Below the pieces are notes generated by a model, which made no database searches, was not told the DNA's origin, and saw only the letters and a list, made by a program, of their open reading frames with translations. Position numbers and translations under genes: made by a program. A stretch of DNA of 64,000 nt, from contig NZ_MACF01000046.1 in NCBI RefSeq assembly GCF_001884045.1, positions 434,001 to 498,000 on the forward strand. The letters are read 5' to 3'. This document shows, piece by piece, positions 1-10,978 of the stretch (position 1 is the first letter of the stretch; the number at the start of each line of letters is the position of its first letter). The DNA comes from Bacillus mobilis (lineage in GTDB: Bacteria; Bacillota; Bacilli; Bacillales; Bacillaceae_G).

Positions 1-47
1 AAATATTAAAGCAAATTGAAATGATGTTAGAAGATGATCGTCTATGA
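1..47 (+). CDS. coaBC: 3' end of coaBC (phosphopantothenoylcysteine synthetase/decarboxylase), partial
   Basis: An open frame enters from the left edge and ends ...EMMLEDDRL followed by TGA at 45-47, overlapping the priA start by four bases (ATGA). Only about 14 residues are present, so the sequence alone does not identify the protein. The call rests on Bacillus gene order, where coaBC (the bifunctional enzyme of coenzyme A synthesis) directly precedes priA, and on the translational-coupling type of overlap. Confidence 0.55.
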   Translation, partial: ILKQIEMMLEDDRL

Positions 48-2449
48 AATTTGCAAGTGTAATTGTTGATGTACCTGCACGTCAGACAGATCGACCATTT
101 GATTATATTATCCCTAAAAAGTGGGAAGATATTGTCCAGACAGGCATGCGTGTAGTAGTTCCATTTGGCCCAAGGAAATTGCAAGGCTTTATTATTGGGA
201 TCAAAGATTCGGCTGAAGTAGAAAGTAAGAAATTAAAGACAATCCATGAAATATTAGATGTAACACCAGTTTTAAACGAGGAATTATTAAAGCTTGGATA
301 TTGGCTTACAAGCGAAACGTTATGTTATATGATTTCAGCCTTTCAAGTCATGCTTCCAACGGCGATAAAAGCGACGTATAAAAAGCGTCTACAACTTCGT
401 AAACAAGAAGAAGTAGCACCTGAACTACTGTTTTTATTTCAGGACAAAGAAGCGATAGATTGGGAAGTTATTGAGACGCAGCCACATCTATACCGCACGA
501 TTCAACAAGAAATTAAAAATGGCACGATTGAAGTTGTTTATCAAGTAAAAGATAAAGTGCAAAAGAAGAAACAAAGAGTCGTCCAACCGGAGTTGCCAGA
601 AGATAAATTGGAATTAGCAGCATTTGAACTGAAAAGTAAAAAACAACAAGATGTACTCTATTATTTTGTGGAAAATTATAAAAGTGTGCCGTTGAAAGTG
701 ATAACAGAAGAGTTGCAAATAACAGATGCTCCGATTAAAGCACTTGTTAAAAAAGGGATAATCTCAGAAAAGTATGTGGAAGTATATCGGAATCCGTATG
801 ACGATGATGATTTTGAACAAACGAAACCATTCCCACTTACGGAGGAACAAAAGCAAGTTATTACACCGATTTTATCATCAATTACAAATGAAACTTACAA
901 TCCATTTTTACTATATGGTGTTACAGGAAGCGGAAAAACAGAAGTGTATTTACAATCTATAGCAGCGGTACTCGCGAAAGGGAAAGAAGCTATTGTGCTT
1001 GTTCCTGAAATTGCACTAACGCCTCAAATGGTAGATCGTTTTAAAGGCAGATTTGGCTCGCAAGTTGCGGTTCTTCATAGTGCGCTGTCTGTTGGAGAAA
1101 AATATGATGAATGGCGTAAGATTTTAAGAAAAGAAGTGAAAGTTGTAGTTGGTGCACGTTCAGCCGTATTTGCACCTTTTGAAAATTTAGGGATTATTAT
1201 TATTGATGAGGAGCACGAATCGAGCTATAAGCAAGAAGATAATCCGAGGTATCATGCAAGGGATGTAGCTGTGTGGAGGGGACAATATCATAAATGTCCT
1301 ATTGTTCTTGGTAGTGCAACACCGACACTTGAATCGTTTGCAAGGGCGAAAAAAGGTGTGTATGAATTACTAACGATGGAAAAACGTATGAACGAACAAG
1401 CTTTACCAACAGTAGAGATTGTTGATATGCGTGAGGAACTTCGTGACGGGAATCGTTCAATGTTTTCGAAGGCATTGCATGAAAAAATAGCAGATCGATT
1501 AGAAAAGAAAGAACAGATGGTGCTCTTTTTAAATAGAAGAGGTCATTCTACATTTGTTATGTGCCGTGATTGCGGGTATGTTGTACAATGTCCGCATTGT
1601 GATATCTCGCTGACATATCATAAAATGAACCATCGTTTAAAATGTCATTATTGCAGTCACGAAGAGAATATGCCGACTGAGTGTCCTGCTTGTCAAAGTA
1701 CATATATTCGTTTCTTTGGTACAGGTACACAAAAGGTAGAAGAAGAAATTACAAAACTATTTCCAGAGGCACGAGTCATTCGAATGGATGTAGATACGAC
1801 AAGTCGCAAAGGAATGCATGAAAAATTATTAAAGGCGTTCGGGGAAGAAAAAGCAGATATACTACTTGGAACACAAATGATTGCGAAAGGATTAGATTTT
1901 CCTAAAGTAACGCTTGTCGGGGTTTTAACTGCAGATACGATGCTTCACTTACCTGATTTTCGAGCGAGTGAAAAGACGTATCAGTTATTGACGCAAGTAA
2001 GTGGACGGGCAGGCAGACATGAATTGCCAGGGGAAGTTATAATTCAAACGTATACGCCAGAACATTACAGTATAGAATTAGCAAAGAACCAACATTATGA
2101 TGTGTTTTTTGATCAAGAAATGCAAATGAGACGAACAAGACAATATCCACCTTATTACTATGTTGTACTTGTAACAGTATCTCATCCAGAATTATTAAAG
2201 GCAGTGCAAGTGACGGAAAAAATTGTCGGTCATTTACGGGCGCACTGCACGCAGCAAACGATGGTGTTAGGACCGGTTGCTTCAGCAATTCCAAGGATAA
2301 AAGATAGATATCGTTATCAATGCATGATAAAATACAAACGGGAACCAAACTTAAAGAACGTGCTCAAAATGGTAAATGAACATTATCAAGCAGAAATGCA
2401 AAAAGAGCTACAAATCTCAATTGATTTTAATCCAACAATGTTAATGTAG
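44..2449 (+). CDS. priA: Primosomal protein N' (PriA), replication restart helicase
   Basis: PriA is a 3'-5' superfamily 2 DNA helicase that recognises stalled forks and starts DnaC/DnaB/DnaD-dependent reloading of the replicative helicase in Bacillus. The 801-residue product has an N-terminal DNA-binding region, Walker A GVTGSGKT near residue 292, DEEH near 388, and a zinc-binding insertion with four paired cysteine motifs between about residues 507 and 550 (CRDC, CPHC, CHYC, CPAC), which is diagnostic for PriA. Helicase motifs V and VI (GTQMIAKGLDFP, QVSGRAGR) follow. The ATG overlaps the preceding stop, so it is probably translationally coupled to coaBC. Length is normal for the family. 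Confidence 0.97.
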   Translation: MKFASVIVDVPARQTDRPFDYIIPKKWEDIVQTGMRVVVPFGPRKLQGFIIGIKDSAEVESKKLKTIHEILDVTPVLNEELLKLGYWLTSETLCYMISAFQVMLPTAIKATYKKRLQLRKQEEVAPELLFLFQDKEAIDWEVIETQPHLYRTIQQEIKNGTIEVVYQVKDKVQKKKQRVVQPELPEDKLELAAFELKSKKQQDVLYYFVENYKSVPLKVITEELQITDAPIKALVKKGIISEKYVEVYRNPYDDDDFEQTKPFPLTEEQKQVITPILSSITNETYNPFLLYGVTGSGKTEVYLQSIAAVLAKGKEAIVLVPEIALTPQMVDRFKGRFGSQVAVLHSALSVGEKYDEWRKILRKEVKVVVGARSAVFAPFENLGIIIIDEEHESSYKQEDNPRYHARDVAVWRGQYHKCPIVLGSATPTLESFARAKKGVYELLTMEKRMNEQALPTVEIVDMREELRDGNRSMFSKALHEKIADRLEKKEQMVLFLNRRGHSTFVMCRDCGYVVQCPHCDISLTYHKMNHRLKCHYCSHEENMPTECPACQSTYIRFFGTGTQKVEEEITKLFPEARVIRMDVDTTSRKGMHEKLLKAFGEEKADILLGTQMIAKGLDFPKVTLVGVLTADTMLHLPDFRASEKTYQLLTQVSGRAGRHELPGEVIIQTYTPEHYSIELAKNQHYDVFFDQEMQMRRTRQYPPYYYVVLVTVSHPELLKAVQVTEKIVGHLRAHCTQQTMVLGPVASAIPRIKDRYRYQCMIKYKREPNLKNVLKMVNEHYQAEMQKELQISIDFNPTMLM

Positions 2450-2460
2450 CGGAGGGAAAT

Positions 2461-2931
2461 ATGGCAGTTTTAGAAATAGTAAAGCATCCAAATGAAGTGT
2501 TAGAAACACCATGCGAAAGAGTAATTAACTTTGATAAAAAGTTAGTGAAATTGTTGAAAGATATGCATGAAACAATGTTAATTGCGGACGGAGTCGGTTT
2601 AGCCGCGCCTCAAGTAGGTGTAAGCTTGCAAGTAGCGGTAGTTGATATCGATGATGATACGGGGAAAATCGAGTTAATCAATCCATCGATACTAGAAAAA
2701 CGTGGTGAACAAGTAGGTCCCGAAGGTTGTCTAAGCTTCCCGGGACTTTATGGTGAAGTGGAACGTGCGGATTATATTAAAGTACGTGCGCAAAATCGCC
2801 GAGGTAAAGTATTTTTACTAGAAGCAGAAGGATTTTTAGCACGTGCCATTCAACATGAAATCGATCATTTACACGGTGTGTTATTTACATCGAAAGTGAC
2901 AAGATATTATGAAGAAAACGAATTAGAATAG
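2461..2931 (+). CDS. def: Peptide deformylase
   Basis: This enzyme removes the formyl group from N-formyl-methionine of nascent proteins at the ribosome exit. All three signature motifs are visible in 156 residues: GVGLAAPQ (residues 44-51), EGCLS (88-92) and HEIDH (132-136). Cys90, His132 and His136 would hold the catalytic metal and Glu133 act as base. It starts 11 bases after priA behind a GCGGAGGG ribosome site and lies directly upstream of fmt, which installs the formyl group it removes. The short single-domain form fits the Bacillus Def type rather than the longer YkrB (DefB) form. Confidence 0.97.
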   Translation: MAVLEIVKHPNEVLETPCERVINFDKKLVKLLKDMHETMLIADGVGLAAPQVGVSLQVAVVDIDDDTGKIELINPSILEKRGEQVGPEGCLSFPGLYGEVERADYIKVRAQNRRGKVFLLEAEGFLARAIQHEIDHLHGVLFTSKVTRYYEENELE

Positions 2932-2954
2932 GTATTAAAAGGAGCGGTTTTTTA

Positions 2955-3899
2955 ATGATAAAAGTAGTATTTATGGGAACACCGGACTTTTCAGTGCCGG
3001 TGCTTCGTCGTCTTATCGAAGATGGCTATGATGTAATAGGTGTTGTGACACAGCCTGATCGTCCGGTAGGTAGAAAAAAAGTATTAACACCTACACCTGT
3101 TAAAGTTGAAGCAGAAAAACATGGTATTCCGGTGTTACAACCGTTAAGAATTCGTGAAAAAGACGAATATGAACAAGTCTTGGCATTAGAGCCAGATTTA
3201 ATTGTAACAGCTGCTTTCGGTCAAATTGTACCAAATGAAATTTTAGAAGCACCGAAGTATGGATGTATTAACGTCCACGCGTCTTTACTACCTGAACTTC
3301 GTGGTGGTGCACCAATCCATTATGCAATTATGGAAGGTAAAGAAAAAACGGGTATTACAATTATGTATATGGTAGAGAAATTGGATGCTGGTGATATCTT
3401 AACGCAAGTAGAAGTGGAGATTGAAGAGCGTGAAACGACAGGTTCTTTATTCGATAAGTTAAGTGAAGCAGGGGCACACCTTCTATCTAAAACAGTACCT
3501 TTATTAATCCAAGGTAAGTTAGAACCAATTAAACAAAACGAAGAAGAAGTAACGTTTGCATATAATATAAAACGTGAGCAAGAGAAAATTGATTGGACAA
3601 AAACAGGTGAAGAAGTATACAATCACATTCGCGGATTGAATCCATGGCCAGTTGCTTATACGACTTTGGCAGGACAAGTTATTAAAGTATGGTGGGGAGA
3701 GAAGGTCTCTATTACAGAGAAAGCTGAACCAGGTACAATAGTAGCTCTTGAAGAAGATGGATTTGTTGTTGCAACAGGGAATGAGACAGGTGTTAAAATC
3801 ACTGAATTGCAACCTTCTGGTAAAAAACGTATGAGTTGTTCGCAATTTTTACGCGGCACAAAACCTGAAATTGGAACGAAGTTAGGAGAAAATGCATGA
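2955..3899 (+). CDS. fmt: Methionyl-tRNA formyltransferase
   Basis: Fmt formylates Met-tRNA(fMet) from 10-formyltetrahydrofolate, making the initiator for translation. The 314-residue protein carries the formyltransferase core with Asn106, His108 (NVHASLLP) and Asp144 (DAGD), matching the known catalytic triad spacing, and a C-terminal tRNA-binding domain from about residue 205. The ribosome site AAAGGAGCGG lies upstream of the ATG. The stop codon overlaps the rsmB start by four bases (ATGA), indicating coupling. Family membership is certain from the motifs. Confidence 0.97.
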   Translation: MIKVVFMGTPDFSVPVLRRLIEDGYDVIGVVTQPDRPVGRKKVLTPTPVKVEAEKHGIPVLQPLRIREKDEYEQVLALEPDLIVTAAFGQIVPNEILEAPKYGCINVHASLLPELRGGAPIHYAIMEGKEKTGITIMYMVEKLDAGDILTQVEVEIEERETTGSLFDKLSEAGAHLLSKTVPLLIQGKLEPIKQNEEEVTFAYNIKREQEKIDWTKTGEEVYNHIRGLNPWPVAYTTLAGQVIKVWWGEKVSITEKAEPGTIVALEEDGFVVATGNETGVKITELQPSGKKRMSCSQFLRGTKPEIGTKLGENA

Positions 3900-5230
3900 G
3901 TAAAAATGTTCGTGAGTTAGCTCTTGATGGCTTAATTCAAGTAGAAAAAAGTGGTGCATACAGTAACTTACTTTTAAACAATCTAATTGAAAAAAATGCA
4001 ATTGATAGAAAAGATATTGGTTTGTTAACTGAAATTGTATATGGAACGATTCAACGTCGTGACACATTAGATTATTATTTACAGCCTTTTTTAAAAAAGA
4101 AGGTTGAGGCGTGGGTAAGAGTATTACTTCGCTTATCTTTATACCAAATGATTTATTTAGATCGAGTGCCCGAAAGAGCGGCTATTCATGAAGCAGTTGA
4201 AATTGCAAAGCGTCGCGGGCATAAAGGGATTGCTGGTATGGTAAACGGGGTATTACGTTCGATTCAGAGAGAAGGAGTACCTTCTGTAGATGAAATCAAG
4301 GATCCAGTAGAACGTTTGGCAATTGCAACAAGTCATCCAATGTGGCTTGTTCAAGACTGGGCATCTGAATATGGTTTAGAGACAGCAGAGAAAATGTGTG
4401 AAGTGAACATGTTACCCCCAGTACCAACAGCGCGTGTAAATGTTGATAAAATAACAGTAGAAGAAGCGATTGAGTTGTTGGCTAGTGAAGGTATTGAAGC
4501 GAAGCGCGGCGATTTATCAGAGGATGCAATTCAAATTGAAAGAGGGAATGTAGCGCATACAGATGCGTTCAAAAAAGGTTTTCTTTCTATTCAAGATGAA
4601 AGTTCTATGCTTGTAGCGCGCGCTTTAGAACCAAATGAGGGAGATGTAGTTCTTGATAGTTGTGCTGCTCCGGGCGGAAAAACAACGCACATTGCAGAGC
4701 GATTAAAAGGAACAGGTCAAGTTATGTCTCTTGATTTACATGCACACAAAGTACGTTTAATTAAACAACAAGCAGAGCGACTTGGTCTAGAAAATGTCGA
4801 AACAAAAGCACTAGATGCTAGAAAAGTGCAAGAACACTTTGCAAATGAAACATTTGATAAAATATTAGTAGATGCACCATGTTCTGGATTTGGTGTGATT
4901 AGACGTAAACCTGATATTAAGTTAGGTAAAAATAAAGGCGATAGTGAAAGATTATCGACGATTCAACTTGCAATACTAGAAAAAATAGCACCATTGTTAA
5001 AACAAGGTGGTCGCCTTGTTTATAGTACGTGCACAATAGAAAAAATAGAAAATGAACAAGTAATTAAGCAATTTTTACAAGAGCATCCTGAATTTGAATG
5101 GGATACTACGATAAAAGATCGCATGCCAGAAAAGTTAAATCCGTATATTGATGAAGGTCAAGTACGAATTTTACCGCATTATTTTGCAACAGATGGCTTT
5201 TATATTGCTTGTTTAAGGAAGAAGGTGTAG
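3896..5230 (+). CDS. rsmB: 16S rRNA (cytosine-967-C5)-methyltransferase RsmB
   Basis: RsmB methylates C967 (E. coli numbering) of 16S rRNA using S-adenosylmethionine. The 444-residue protein has an N-terminal NusB-like RNA-binding domain (about 1-135) and a Rossmann methyltransferase domain. Visible motifs are [10 protein letters not shown] for SAM binding (from Asp254), DAPCSGFG with Cys329 and [12 protein letters not shown] with Cys379, the two cysteines used for C5 attack and product release. It overlaps fmt and is followed closely by rlmN, so two rRNA methylases are co-transcribed. The B. subtilis equivalent was named yloM. Confidence 0.96.
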   Translation: MSKNVRELALDGLIQVEKSGAYSNLLLNNLIEKNAIDRKDIGLLTEIVYGTIQRRDTLDYYLQPFLKKKVEAWVRVLLRLSLYQMIYLDRVPERAAIHEAVEIAKRRGHKGIAGMVNGVLRSIQREGVPSVDEIKDPVERLAIATSHPMWLVQDWASEYGLETAEKMCEVNMLPPVPTARVNVDKITVEEAIELLASEGIEAKRGDLSEDAIQIERGNVAHTDAFKKGFLSIQDESSMLVARALEPNEGDVVLDSCAAPGGKTTHIAERLKGTGQVMSLDLHAHKVRLIKQQAERLGLENVETKALDARKVQEHFANETFDKILVDAPCSGFGVIRRKPDIKLGKNKGDSERLSTIQLAILEKIAPLLKQGGRLVYSTCTIEKIENEQVIKQFLQEHPEFEWDTTIKDRMPEKLNPYIDEGQVRILPHYFATDGFYIACLRKKV

Positions 5231-5234
5231 CATC

Positions 5235-6323
5235 GTGGAAACGACTGTGAGAAAACAAAAGAAAAATCTAGAAACGAAGAAACCATCAATTTATTCTTTA
5301 CAACTTCATGAAATGCAAGATTGGTTAAAGGAACAAGGAGAACCAAAGTTCCGTGCAGGACAAATCTTTGATTGGCTATATAAAAAACGTGTAAAAAATT
5401 ATGACGACATGTCGAATCTTTCTAAAGGATTACGCGACAAATTGTCGAATTCCTTTGATATTACTACTTTAAATACATTGGTAAAACAAACGTCTTCTGA
5501 TGGAACAATTAAATTCTTATTCCAATTATATGATGGGTATTCTATTGAAACAGTGTTAATGCGACATGAATATGGAAATTCTATTTGTGTAACAACACAG
5601 GTCGGATGCCGTATTGGTTGTACGTTCTGTGCATCTACACTTGGTGGGTTAAAACGAAACTTAGAGGCTGGAGAGATTGTAGCGCAAGTAGTAGAAGTGC
5701 AACGTGCACTTGATGAAACAGAAGAACGTGTAAGTTCACTTGTTGTTATGGGGATTGGAGAGCCGTTTGATAATTACGACAACTTAATGTCATTCTTACG
5801 CATTATAAACCATGAAAAAGGAATTCATATTGGCGCAAGACATATGACAGTTTCAACAAGTGGAATTGTTCCAAAAATTTATAAGTTCGCTGAAGAAGAT
5901 ATGCAAATTAATTTTGCGATTTCATTGCATTCTGCAAATACAGAGTTACGTTCAAAATTAATGCCGATTAACCGTGCTTATAAGCTACCAGACTTAATGG
6001 AAGCTGTTAAATACTATGTAAATAAAACAGGGCGTCGTATTACGTTTGAATATGGCTTATTTGGAGGAGAAAATGACCAAGTTGAGCAAGCTGAAGAACT
6101 TGCTGCGCTTTTAAAAGGTGTAAAATGTCATGTAAACTTAATTCCGGTAAACTACGTACCTGAACGTGATTATGTACGTACGCCACGTGAACAAATTTTC
6201 TTATTTGAAAAAACGTTAAAAGATCGTGGAGTGAATGTAACAATTCGCCGTGAACAAGGTCATGATATTGATGCAGCCTGCGGTCAGTTACGTGCGAAGG
6301 AGCGTAAAGAAGAGACGAGGTGA
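5235..6323 (+). CDS. rlmN: Dual-specificity 23S rRNA/tRNA adenine-C2 methyltransferase RlmN
   Basis: RlmN is a radical SAM enzyme that methylates C2 of A2503 in 23S rRNA and A37 in some tRNAs. The cluster motif C125-x3-C129-x2-C132 (CRIGCTFC) binds the 4Fe-4S centre; Cys349 near the C-terminus is in the position of the methyl-carrying cysteine and Cys118 in that of the resolving cysteine. The start is GTG at 5235, four bases after rsmB, with the ribosome site AAGGAAGAAGG inside the rsmB end. The 362-residue length is typical. It lies upstream of prpC with only four bases between. Confidence 0.96.
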   Translation: METTVRKQKKNLETKKPSIYSLQLHEMQDWLKEQGEPKFRAGQIFDWLYKKRVKNYDDMSNLSKGLRDKLSNSFDITTLNTLVKQTSSDGTIKFLFQLYDGYSIETVLMRHEYGNSICVTTQVGCRIGCTFCASTLGGLKRNLEAGEIVAQVVEVQRALDETEERVSSLVVMGIGEPFDNYDNLMSFLRIINHEKGIHIGARHMTVSTSGIVPKIYKFAEEDMQINFAISLHSANTELRSKLMPINRAYKLPDLMEAVKYYVNKTGRRITFEYGLFGGENDQVEQAEELAALLKGVKCHVNLIPVNYVPERDYVRTPREQIFLFEKTLKDRGVNVTIRREQGHDIDAACGQLRAKERKEETR

Positions 6324-6327
6324 CGAG

Positions 6328-7080
6328 ATGAAAGCCGTGTTTCTATCGGATAAAGGAAAAGTTCGTCAACATAATGAAGATAGTGCAGGAGTTTTTCACA
6401 ATTTAGATGGAAATATTTTAGCGGTAGTAGCAGATGGAATGGGAGGTCATCGAGCTGGTGATGTGGCTAGCTCGATGACCATTCAATTATTCCATGATTA
6501 TTGGAAGCAAACGCATAATATGAATGAACCAAAAAAAGTAGAAGAGTGGTTACATACGAGTGTTGGGATTATTAATGAGCGTATATATGAGTACTCTAAA
6601 CAACATGTAGAATGTAATGGTATGGGAACAACACTTATAATAGCGATTTGTACGCCAAACTTTGTGACAATAGGTCATATAGGAGATAGTCGTTGTTATA
6701 TGGTATCAGAGGGGGAAATCTCGCTTGTAACGGAAGATCATTCCCTTGTAAATGAACTTGTGAGACATGGTGAAATTTCAAAAGAAGACGCAGAATATCA
6801 CCCGAAGAAGAATGTTTTGTTAAGGGCATTAGGAACAGAAGAAAAAGTCGGATTAGATGTGAAAACATTGGTACTTGAGGAAGATGATCAGTTACTTCTT
6901 TGCTCTGATGGATTATCTAACAAAGTTTCTATTGCTGATATGCAACAAATTTTACAGTTAAATGAACAGCTTGAAACTAAGGGACAACGTCTCATTCAAT
7001 TGGCGAATGATCGTGGCGGGGAAGATAATATCACCCTTGTTCTTATTGATTATGCGGGTTCGACAAACGAAAGTAGGTGA
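6328..7080 (+). CDS. prpC: PP2C-type serine/threonine protein phosphatase PrpC
   Basis: PrpC dephosphorylates PrkC and its substrates (for example EF-Tu and EF-G in B. subtilis). PPM-family metal-binding motifs are in order: HNEDS near the N-terminus, [22 protein letters not shown] and GGEDNIT. The ATG at 6328 is chosen because it follows GACGAGGTGACG and begins [19 protein letters not shown] as in homologues; an upstream in-frame ATG at 6250 would lie inside rlmN and add 26 non-homologous residues. The product is 250 residues. It is paired with prkC, the usual writer/eraser arrangement. Confidence 0.96.
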   Translation: MKAVFLSDKGKVRQHNEDSAGVFHNLDGNILAVVADGMGGHRAGDVASSMTIQLFHDYWKQTHNMNEPKKVEEWLHTSVGIINERIYEYSKQHVECNGMGTTLIIAICTPNFVTIGHIGDSRCYMVSEGEISLVTEDHSLVNELVRHGEISKEDAEYHPKKNVLLRALGTEEKVGLDVKTLVLEEDDQLLLCSDGLSNKVSIADMQQILQLNEQLETKGQRLIQLANDRGGEDNITLVLIDYAGSTNESR

Positions 7081-7088
7081 AGTGCAAC

Positions 7089-9062
7089 GTGCTGATTGGA
7101 AAACGCTTAAATGACCGTTATAAGCTACTGAAAATGATTGGTGGCGGTGGAATGGCCAATGTGTATTTAGCTCATGATGATATACTTGGCCGAGATGTAG
7201 CGGTAAAAATATTAAGACTCGACTATTCAAATAACGAAGAGTTTATTAAACGTTTCCATCGAGAAGCGCAGTCTGTTACAACGTTGTCGCATCCAAATAT
7301 TGTGAATATGTATGATGTCGGAGAAGAAGATGGTATATATTATCTTGTAATGGAGTATGTACCAGGACAAACATTGAAGCAATACATAATTGAGAGAGGG
7401 ATGTTACCTATAGGAGAAGCTCTTGATATTATGGAGCAGTTAACATCCGCCATGGCACACGCCCATCATTTTGAAATTGTGCACCGTGATATTAAACCAC
7501 ACAATATTTTAATTCGAGCTGATGGAGTAATAAAAGTAACAGATTTTGGAATTGCGACAGCTACAAGTGCAACAACAATTACACATACAAATTCGGTACT
7601 TGGTTCGGTGCATTATTTATCACCAGAACAAGCACGCGGTGGGATAGCAAATAAACAATCAGATATTTATTCTCTAGGAATCGTTATGTTTGAGTTGTTA
7701 ACAGGAAGACAACCGTTTTCTGGCGAATCTGCTGTTGCTATAGCTTTAAAACATTTACAAAGTGAAATTCCGTCTCCAAAGAGATGGAATGAAAATATTC
7801 CGCAAAGTGTCGAAAATATTATATTAAAGGCAACTGCGAAAGATCCGTTTCACCGATATCAATCTGCCAATGCGATGAAACGAGATATTGAAACTGCGCT
7901 ATATCCAGAGAGGATAAATGAGCAGCCATTTTACATACCGGAAGATATGGAAGCGACAAAAGCGATTCCTATTATTCAACAAGAACAATTATTCGAAAAT
8001 GTAACTGATGAAACAATTGTTTTAAAAGGAAATAAAGTGGACGAACAGAAAAGAAAAGAAGAAACGGAATTAAATAAGAAGAAAAAAAGAAGTAATAAAT
8101 GGATTAAAGTTTTAATAACGACATTTTTACTTTTAGCAATTGGAATAACGTTAGCGCTTACTGTTATTCCAGGATTCTTTATTCCAAAAGATGTAAAAGT
8201 ACCTGATGTGGCTGGTATGAAGTATGCGACAGCAGTAAATAAATTAGTTGAAAAGGGTTTTGAGGTTACGGAACCCAATATTGTATATACAGATGATGTT
8301 GAAGCCGGTGATGTGATAAAAACAGACCCTGTGGCAGGAAGAGTCGTGAAAGAAAACTCTAAAATTACTATCTATCAATCAGGCGGAAAAAAGAAAAGTA
8401 AGATGAGTGATCTCACAGGAAAAGATTTTGAGAGTATAAGGGCTGAATTAGAAGAAAAATATAAGCAAGTAACAATAAATTATATTGAAAATGATAGGCC
8501 AAAAGGTGAAATCGTAGAGCAAATTCCGACGCCGGATCAAATGGTAGTAGAGACGGAACAAGAACTGAAGATTTGGGTAAGTAAAGGTCCTTATCAAATT
8601 AGGCCAGGTGATTTTTCAGGATGGACTGAAAATAGCGTAAATGGTTATTTGAATGAGAGAAAACTAACTCCAGATATAAAACGAGAGTATTCCGATACTG
8701 TTGATAAAGGACTTGTAATTTCGCAATCTCCAAAACCAGGAACACCGTTAAAAGAAGGAGATAAAGTGACGATTGTCATCTCAGAGGGTCCTAAGCCGAA
8801 AGTAACGAAAACAGTGAAAGTGGATAATATTTCTATTCCGTATGAGTCTTCTATAATAGGTGAGAAAAAACCGCAAACAATAGAAATTTATAAAGAAGAT
8901 ATGCAACAAAAAATGGATAGACCAATTGAAACTAGAACAATTTCAGAGTCGGCAACTATTTCTTTAGAATTTGTAATTCAAGAAGGTACAAAAGGACACT
9001 ATAAAATTGTACGAGATGGTGTAACGATTATCGACAAAGAAGTACCATACCCAACTCAATAA
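7089..9062 (+). CDS. prkC: Membrane Ser/Thr protein kinase with PASTA repeats (PrkC)
   Basis: PrkC senses muropeptides and lipid-linked wall precursors; in B. subtilis it triggers spore germination and affects wall metabolism. The 657-residue protein has a cytoplasmic kinase domain (about 1-270) with glycine loop GGGGMANV, Lys40, HRDIKPHN (Asp134) and DFG, a threonine-rich activation loop before SPEQ, one transmembrane helix near 341-363, and about three extracellular PASTA repeats from about 365 to 570. I prefer GTG at 7089 (AGGTGA eight bases upstream, MLIGKR as in B. subtilis) over GTG at 7077, which overlaps the prpC stop. A distinct C-terminal domain follows the repeats. Confidence 0.95.
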   Translation: MLIGKRLNDRYKLLKMIGGGGMANVYLAHDDILGRDVAVKILRLDYSNNEEFIKRFHREAQSVTTLSHPNIVNMYDVGEEDGIYYLVMEYVPGQTLKQYIIERGMLPIGEALDIMEQLTSAMAHAHHFEIVHRDIKPHNILIRADGVIKVTDFGIATATSATTITHTNSVLGSVHYLSPEQARGGIANKQSDIYSLGIVMFELLTGRQPFSGESAVAIALKHLQSEIPSPKRWNENIPQSVENIILKATAKDPFHRYQSANAMKRDIETALYPERINEQPFYIPEDMEATKAIPIIQQEQLFENVTDETIVLKGNKVDEQKRKEETELNKKKKRSNKWIKVLITTFLLLAIGITLALTVIPGFFIPKDVKVPDVAGMKYATAVNKLVEKGFEVTEPNIVYTDDVEAGDVIKTDPVAGRVVKENSKITIYQSGGKKKSKMSDLTGKDFESIRAELEEKYKQVTINYIENDRPKGEIVEQIPTPDQMVVETEQELKIWVSKGPYQIRPGDFSGWTENSVNGYLNERKLTPDIKREYSDTVDKGLVISQSPKPGTPLKEGDKVTIVISEGPKPKVTKTVKVDNISIPYESSIIGEKKPQTIEIYKEDMQQKMDRPIETRTISESATISLEFVIQEGTKGHYKIVRDGVTIIDKEVPYPTQ

Positions 9063-9069
9063 TAATGAC

Positions 9070-9097
9070 TTCCATTTCCTTTCTAGAGGGGATGGAA
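9070..9097. repeat. Inverted repeat after prkC (10-bp stem)
   Basis: Arms at 9070-9079 (TTCCATTTCC) and 9088-9097 (GGGGATGGAA) pair over ten positions with two G-U wobbles around an eight-base loop. There is no T-run after it, so it does not look like a simple intrinsic terminator; it could stabilise the prkC 3' end or belong to a small dispersed repeat together with the next hairpin. Confidence 0.6.
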
Positions 9098-9107
9098 TGT
9101 ATTACTC

Positions 9108-9152
9108 TTGCCTGTTATGCTGTCCACTTATAGTGGAATGTATAACAGGCAA
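9108..9152. repeat. 45-base symmetric inverted repeat between prkC and rsgA
   Basis: The outer arms TTGCCTGTTAT (9108-9118) and ATAACAGGCAA (9142-9152) are perfectly complementary, and an inner pair TCCACT/AGTGGA (9123-9128, 9132-9137) shares the same axis, separated by four unpaired bases on each side. Only A-rich sequence follows, so termination on the + strand is doubtful. The ten-base string TGGAATGTAT follows both this inner arm and the preceding hairpin arm (9093-9102 and 9134-9143), suggesting duplication. The rest of the 9063-9330 gap holds AT-rich sequence with no gene. Confidence 0.7.
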
Positions 9153-9330
9153 AAATATATGATTCAAAAAGTTATAAAAGTGATACTGTTATAAATAATA
9201 TGTTGAATTTGATGGTAGATTAAATATATTAACTTGTATATATGACGGGTTTTGAAATAAGTATTTAAAGAATTCTAATCCATTCAATATGAATTACAGG
9301 TTCACTTTATACAAAATAAAGGAGAATTAT

Positions 9331-10212
9331 ATGCCAGAAGGAAAAATTGTAAAAGCTCTAAGTGGGTTTTATTATGTGCAGCATGAAGAAGGGATTACCC
9401 AATGCCGCGGGCGTGGTGTGTTCAGAAAAAATAAAATTACACCACTGGTAGGAGACCAAGTTGTTTTTCAAGCAGATAATCCGAGTGAAGGATACGTGCT
9501 TGAAGTATTTGATCGAAAAAATGAACTTGTTAGGCCTCCTATTGCTAATGTTGATCAAGCAATTCTCGTTTTCTCAGCAGTAGAACCAGATTTTAATCCG
9601 GGACTGTTAGATCGATTTTTAGTGCTGATTGAATATCATAATATTAAGCCGATTATTTGCATTAGTAAGATGGATTTAGTGGATGAAAGAATGAGAGAGA
9701 CTGTTGAATCTTATGCGAATGACTATCGTGAGATGGGATATGATGTATTATTTACTTCTATAAATACATCGGAAAGTATTGATATTTTAAAACCATTCTT
9801 AGAAGGCTGTGTTTCTGTTGTAGCAGGGCAATCTGGTGTTGGAAAATCTTCTATGCTTAACGTTTTACGCCCAGATTTAGAATTGAAAACGAATGATATT
9901 TCCTCGCATTTAGGACGCGGGAAACATACGACAAGACACGTAGAATTAATTGCGGTTGGAAGCGGACTAGTTGCAGATACACCTGGTTTTAGTTCACTTG
10001 ATTTCATAGATATAGAGGTAGAAGATCTTACATATTGTTTTCCAGAGTTGAAAGAAGCGAGCCAATACTGTAAATTTAGAGGGTGTACACATCTTTCTGA
10101 ACCGAAATGTGCTGTGAAGGCTGCGGTTGAAGAAGGAAAAATTACAGAATATCGTTATAAGAATTACAAACAATTCGTAGAAGAAATTAGAGAGAGAAAG
10201 CCGAGGTATTAG
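9331..10212 (+). CDS. rsgA: Ribosome small-subunit-dependent GTPase RsgA (CpgA/YloQ)
   Basis: RsgA is a circularly permuted GTPase that checks late maturation of the 30S subunit. In the 293-residue protein the G4 motif SKMD (112-115) precedes G1 GQSGVGKS (from 166) and G3 DTPG (from 216), the expected permuted order. An N-terminal OB-fold (1-~70) and a C-terminal zinc knuckle with Cys-rich [14 protein letters not shown] complete it. The start at 9331 follows AAAGGAG and gives [12 protein letters not shown] like homologues; an in-frame ATG at 9289 has no good ribosome site. CpgA is a PrkC substrate in B. subtilis, which fits its place downstream of prkC. Confidence 0.96.
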   Translation: MPEGKIVKALSGFYYVQHEEGITQCRGRGVFRKNKITPLVGDQVVFQADNPSEGYVLEVFDRKNELVRPPIANVDQAILVFSAVEPDFNPGLLDRFLVLIEYHNIKPIICISKMDLVDERMRETVESYANDYREMGYDVLFTSINTSESIDILKPFLEGCVSVVAGQSGVGKSSMLNVLRPDLELKTNDISSHLGRGKHTTRHVELIAVGSGLVADTPGFSSLDFIDIEVEDLTYCFPELKEASQYCKFRGCTHLSEPKCAVKAAVEEGKITEYRYKNYKQFVEEIRERKPRY

Positions 10213-10214
10213 TT

Positions 10215-10859
10215 ATGATTAAAATTGCACCATCGATCTTATCAGCAGATTTTTCAAAATTAGGGGAAGAGATTAAAGATGTAGAAAAAGGCGGAGCGGA
10301 TTACATTCACGTCGATGTAATGGATGGACATTTCGTACCAAATATTACGATTGGACCATTAATTGTAGAAGCTATCCGTCCGATTACATCGTTACCATTA
10401 GATGTACATTTAATGATTGAAAATCCTGATAACTATATCCCGACTTTCGCAAAAGCGGGAGCGGATATTATCACTGTTCATGTAGAGGCGTGCCCTCATC
10501 TGCATCGTACAATTCAGTTAATTAAATCTCATGGCATTAAAGCGGGAGTTGTATTAAATCCGCATACGCCAGTTTCAACGATTGAGCATGTATTAGAAGA
10601 TATAGATATGGTATTACTTATGACAGTAAACCCAGGATTTGGTGGGCAGAAATTTATCCATTCTGTATTACCGAAAATTAAACAAGTTGCAGAAATGGTT
10701 AAAGAGCGCAATCTAGAAGTAGAAATTGAAGTTGATGGTGGTGTAAATGCTGAAACAGCAAGACTTTGTGTTGAAGCAGGAGCAAATGTGCTTGTAGCTG
10801 GATCAGCAGTATACAATCAAAAAGACCGCGGTGAAGCAATTCGTGTCATTCGTGGATAA
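10215..10859 (+). CDS. rpe: Ribulose-phosphate 3-epimerase
   Basis: Rpe interconverts ribulose 5-phosphate and xylulose 5-phosphate in the pentose phosphate pathway. The 214-residue TIM barrel starts [13 protein letters not shown], has the metal-binding [19 protein letters not shown] and the phosphate-binding loop EVDGGVN, all conserved in the family. It begins two bases after rsgA with the ribosome site (GAGGTATTAG) inside the rsgA end, so the two are certainly co-transcribed. Its presence next to rsgA and thiN is the normal Bacillus order and implies no functional link. Confidence 0.96.
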   Translation: MIKIAPSILSADFSKLGEEIKDVEKGGADYIHVDVMDGHFVPNITIGPLIVEAIRPITSLPLDVHLMIENPDNYIPTFAKAGADIITVHVEACPHLHRTIQLIKSHGIKAGVVLNPHTPVSTIEHVLEDIDMVLLMTVNPGFGGQKFIHSVLPKIKQVAEMVKERNLEVEIEVDGGVNAETARLCVEAGANVLVAGSAVYNQKDRGEAIRVIRG

Positions 10860-10875
10860 TGAATGAACGAGTCTT

Positions 10876-10926
10876 TATCCTAGTGAAACTTCTAGTGTAG
10901 TAAGTTTTCACTATTTATAAAGGATA
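10876..10926. other. Imperfect hairpin after rpe
   Basis: Nested complementary segments lie between rpe and the terminator: TATCCT (10876-10881) with AGGATA (10921-10926), and AGTGAAACTT (10882-10891) with AAGTTTTCACT (10902-10912), the latter with a single-base bulge. No T-run follows. It may extend the terminator structure that begins 13 bases later or protect the message end. Confidence 0.45.
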
Positions 10927-10938
10927 GAGAAAAAATAT

Positions 10939-10978
10939 GTAAAAAGGCAATCTACCGAATGGCAGATTGCCTTTTTAC
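10939..10978. terminator. Bidirectional rho-independent terminator after rpe
   Basis: A perfect 15-base-pair stem (10939-10953 with 10964-10978, core AAGGCAATCT/AGATTGCCTT) with a ten-base loop carries A5 on one side and T5 on the other. It ends the prkC/rsgA-rpe message. It also shows that an in-frame ATG at 10959, inside the hairpin, is not the thiN start. Confidence 0.9.

Noticed and set aside
2037-2348. 103-codon open frame on the - strand inside priA
   Set aside because: It lies entirely within a well-conserved gene, has no recognisable domain or ribosome site, and is typical of antisense frames in AT-rich coding sequence. The many similar minus-strand frames inside other genes were rejected for the same reason.
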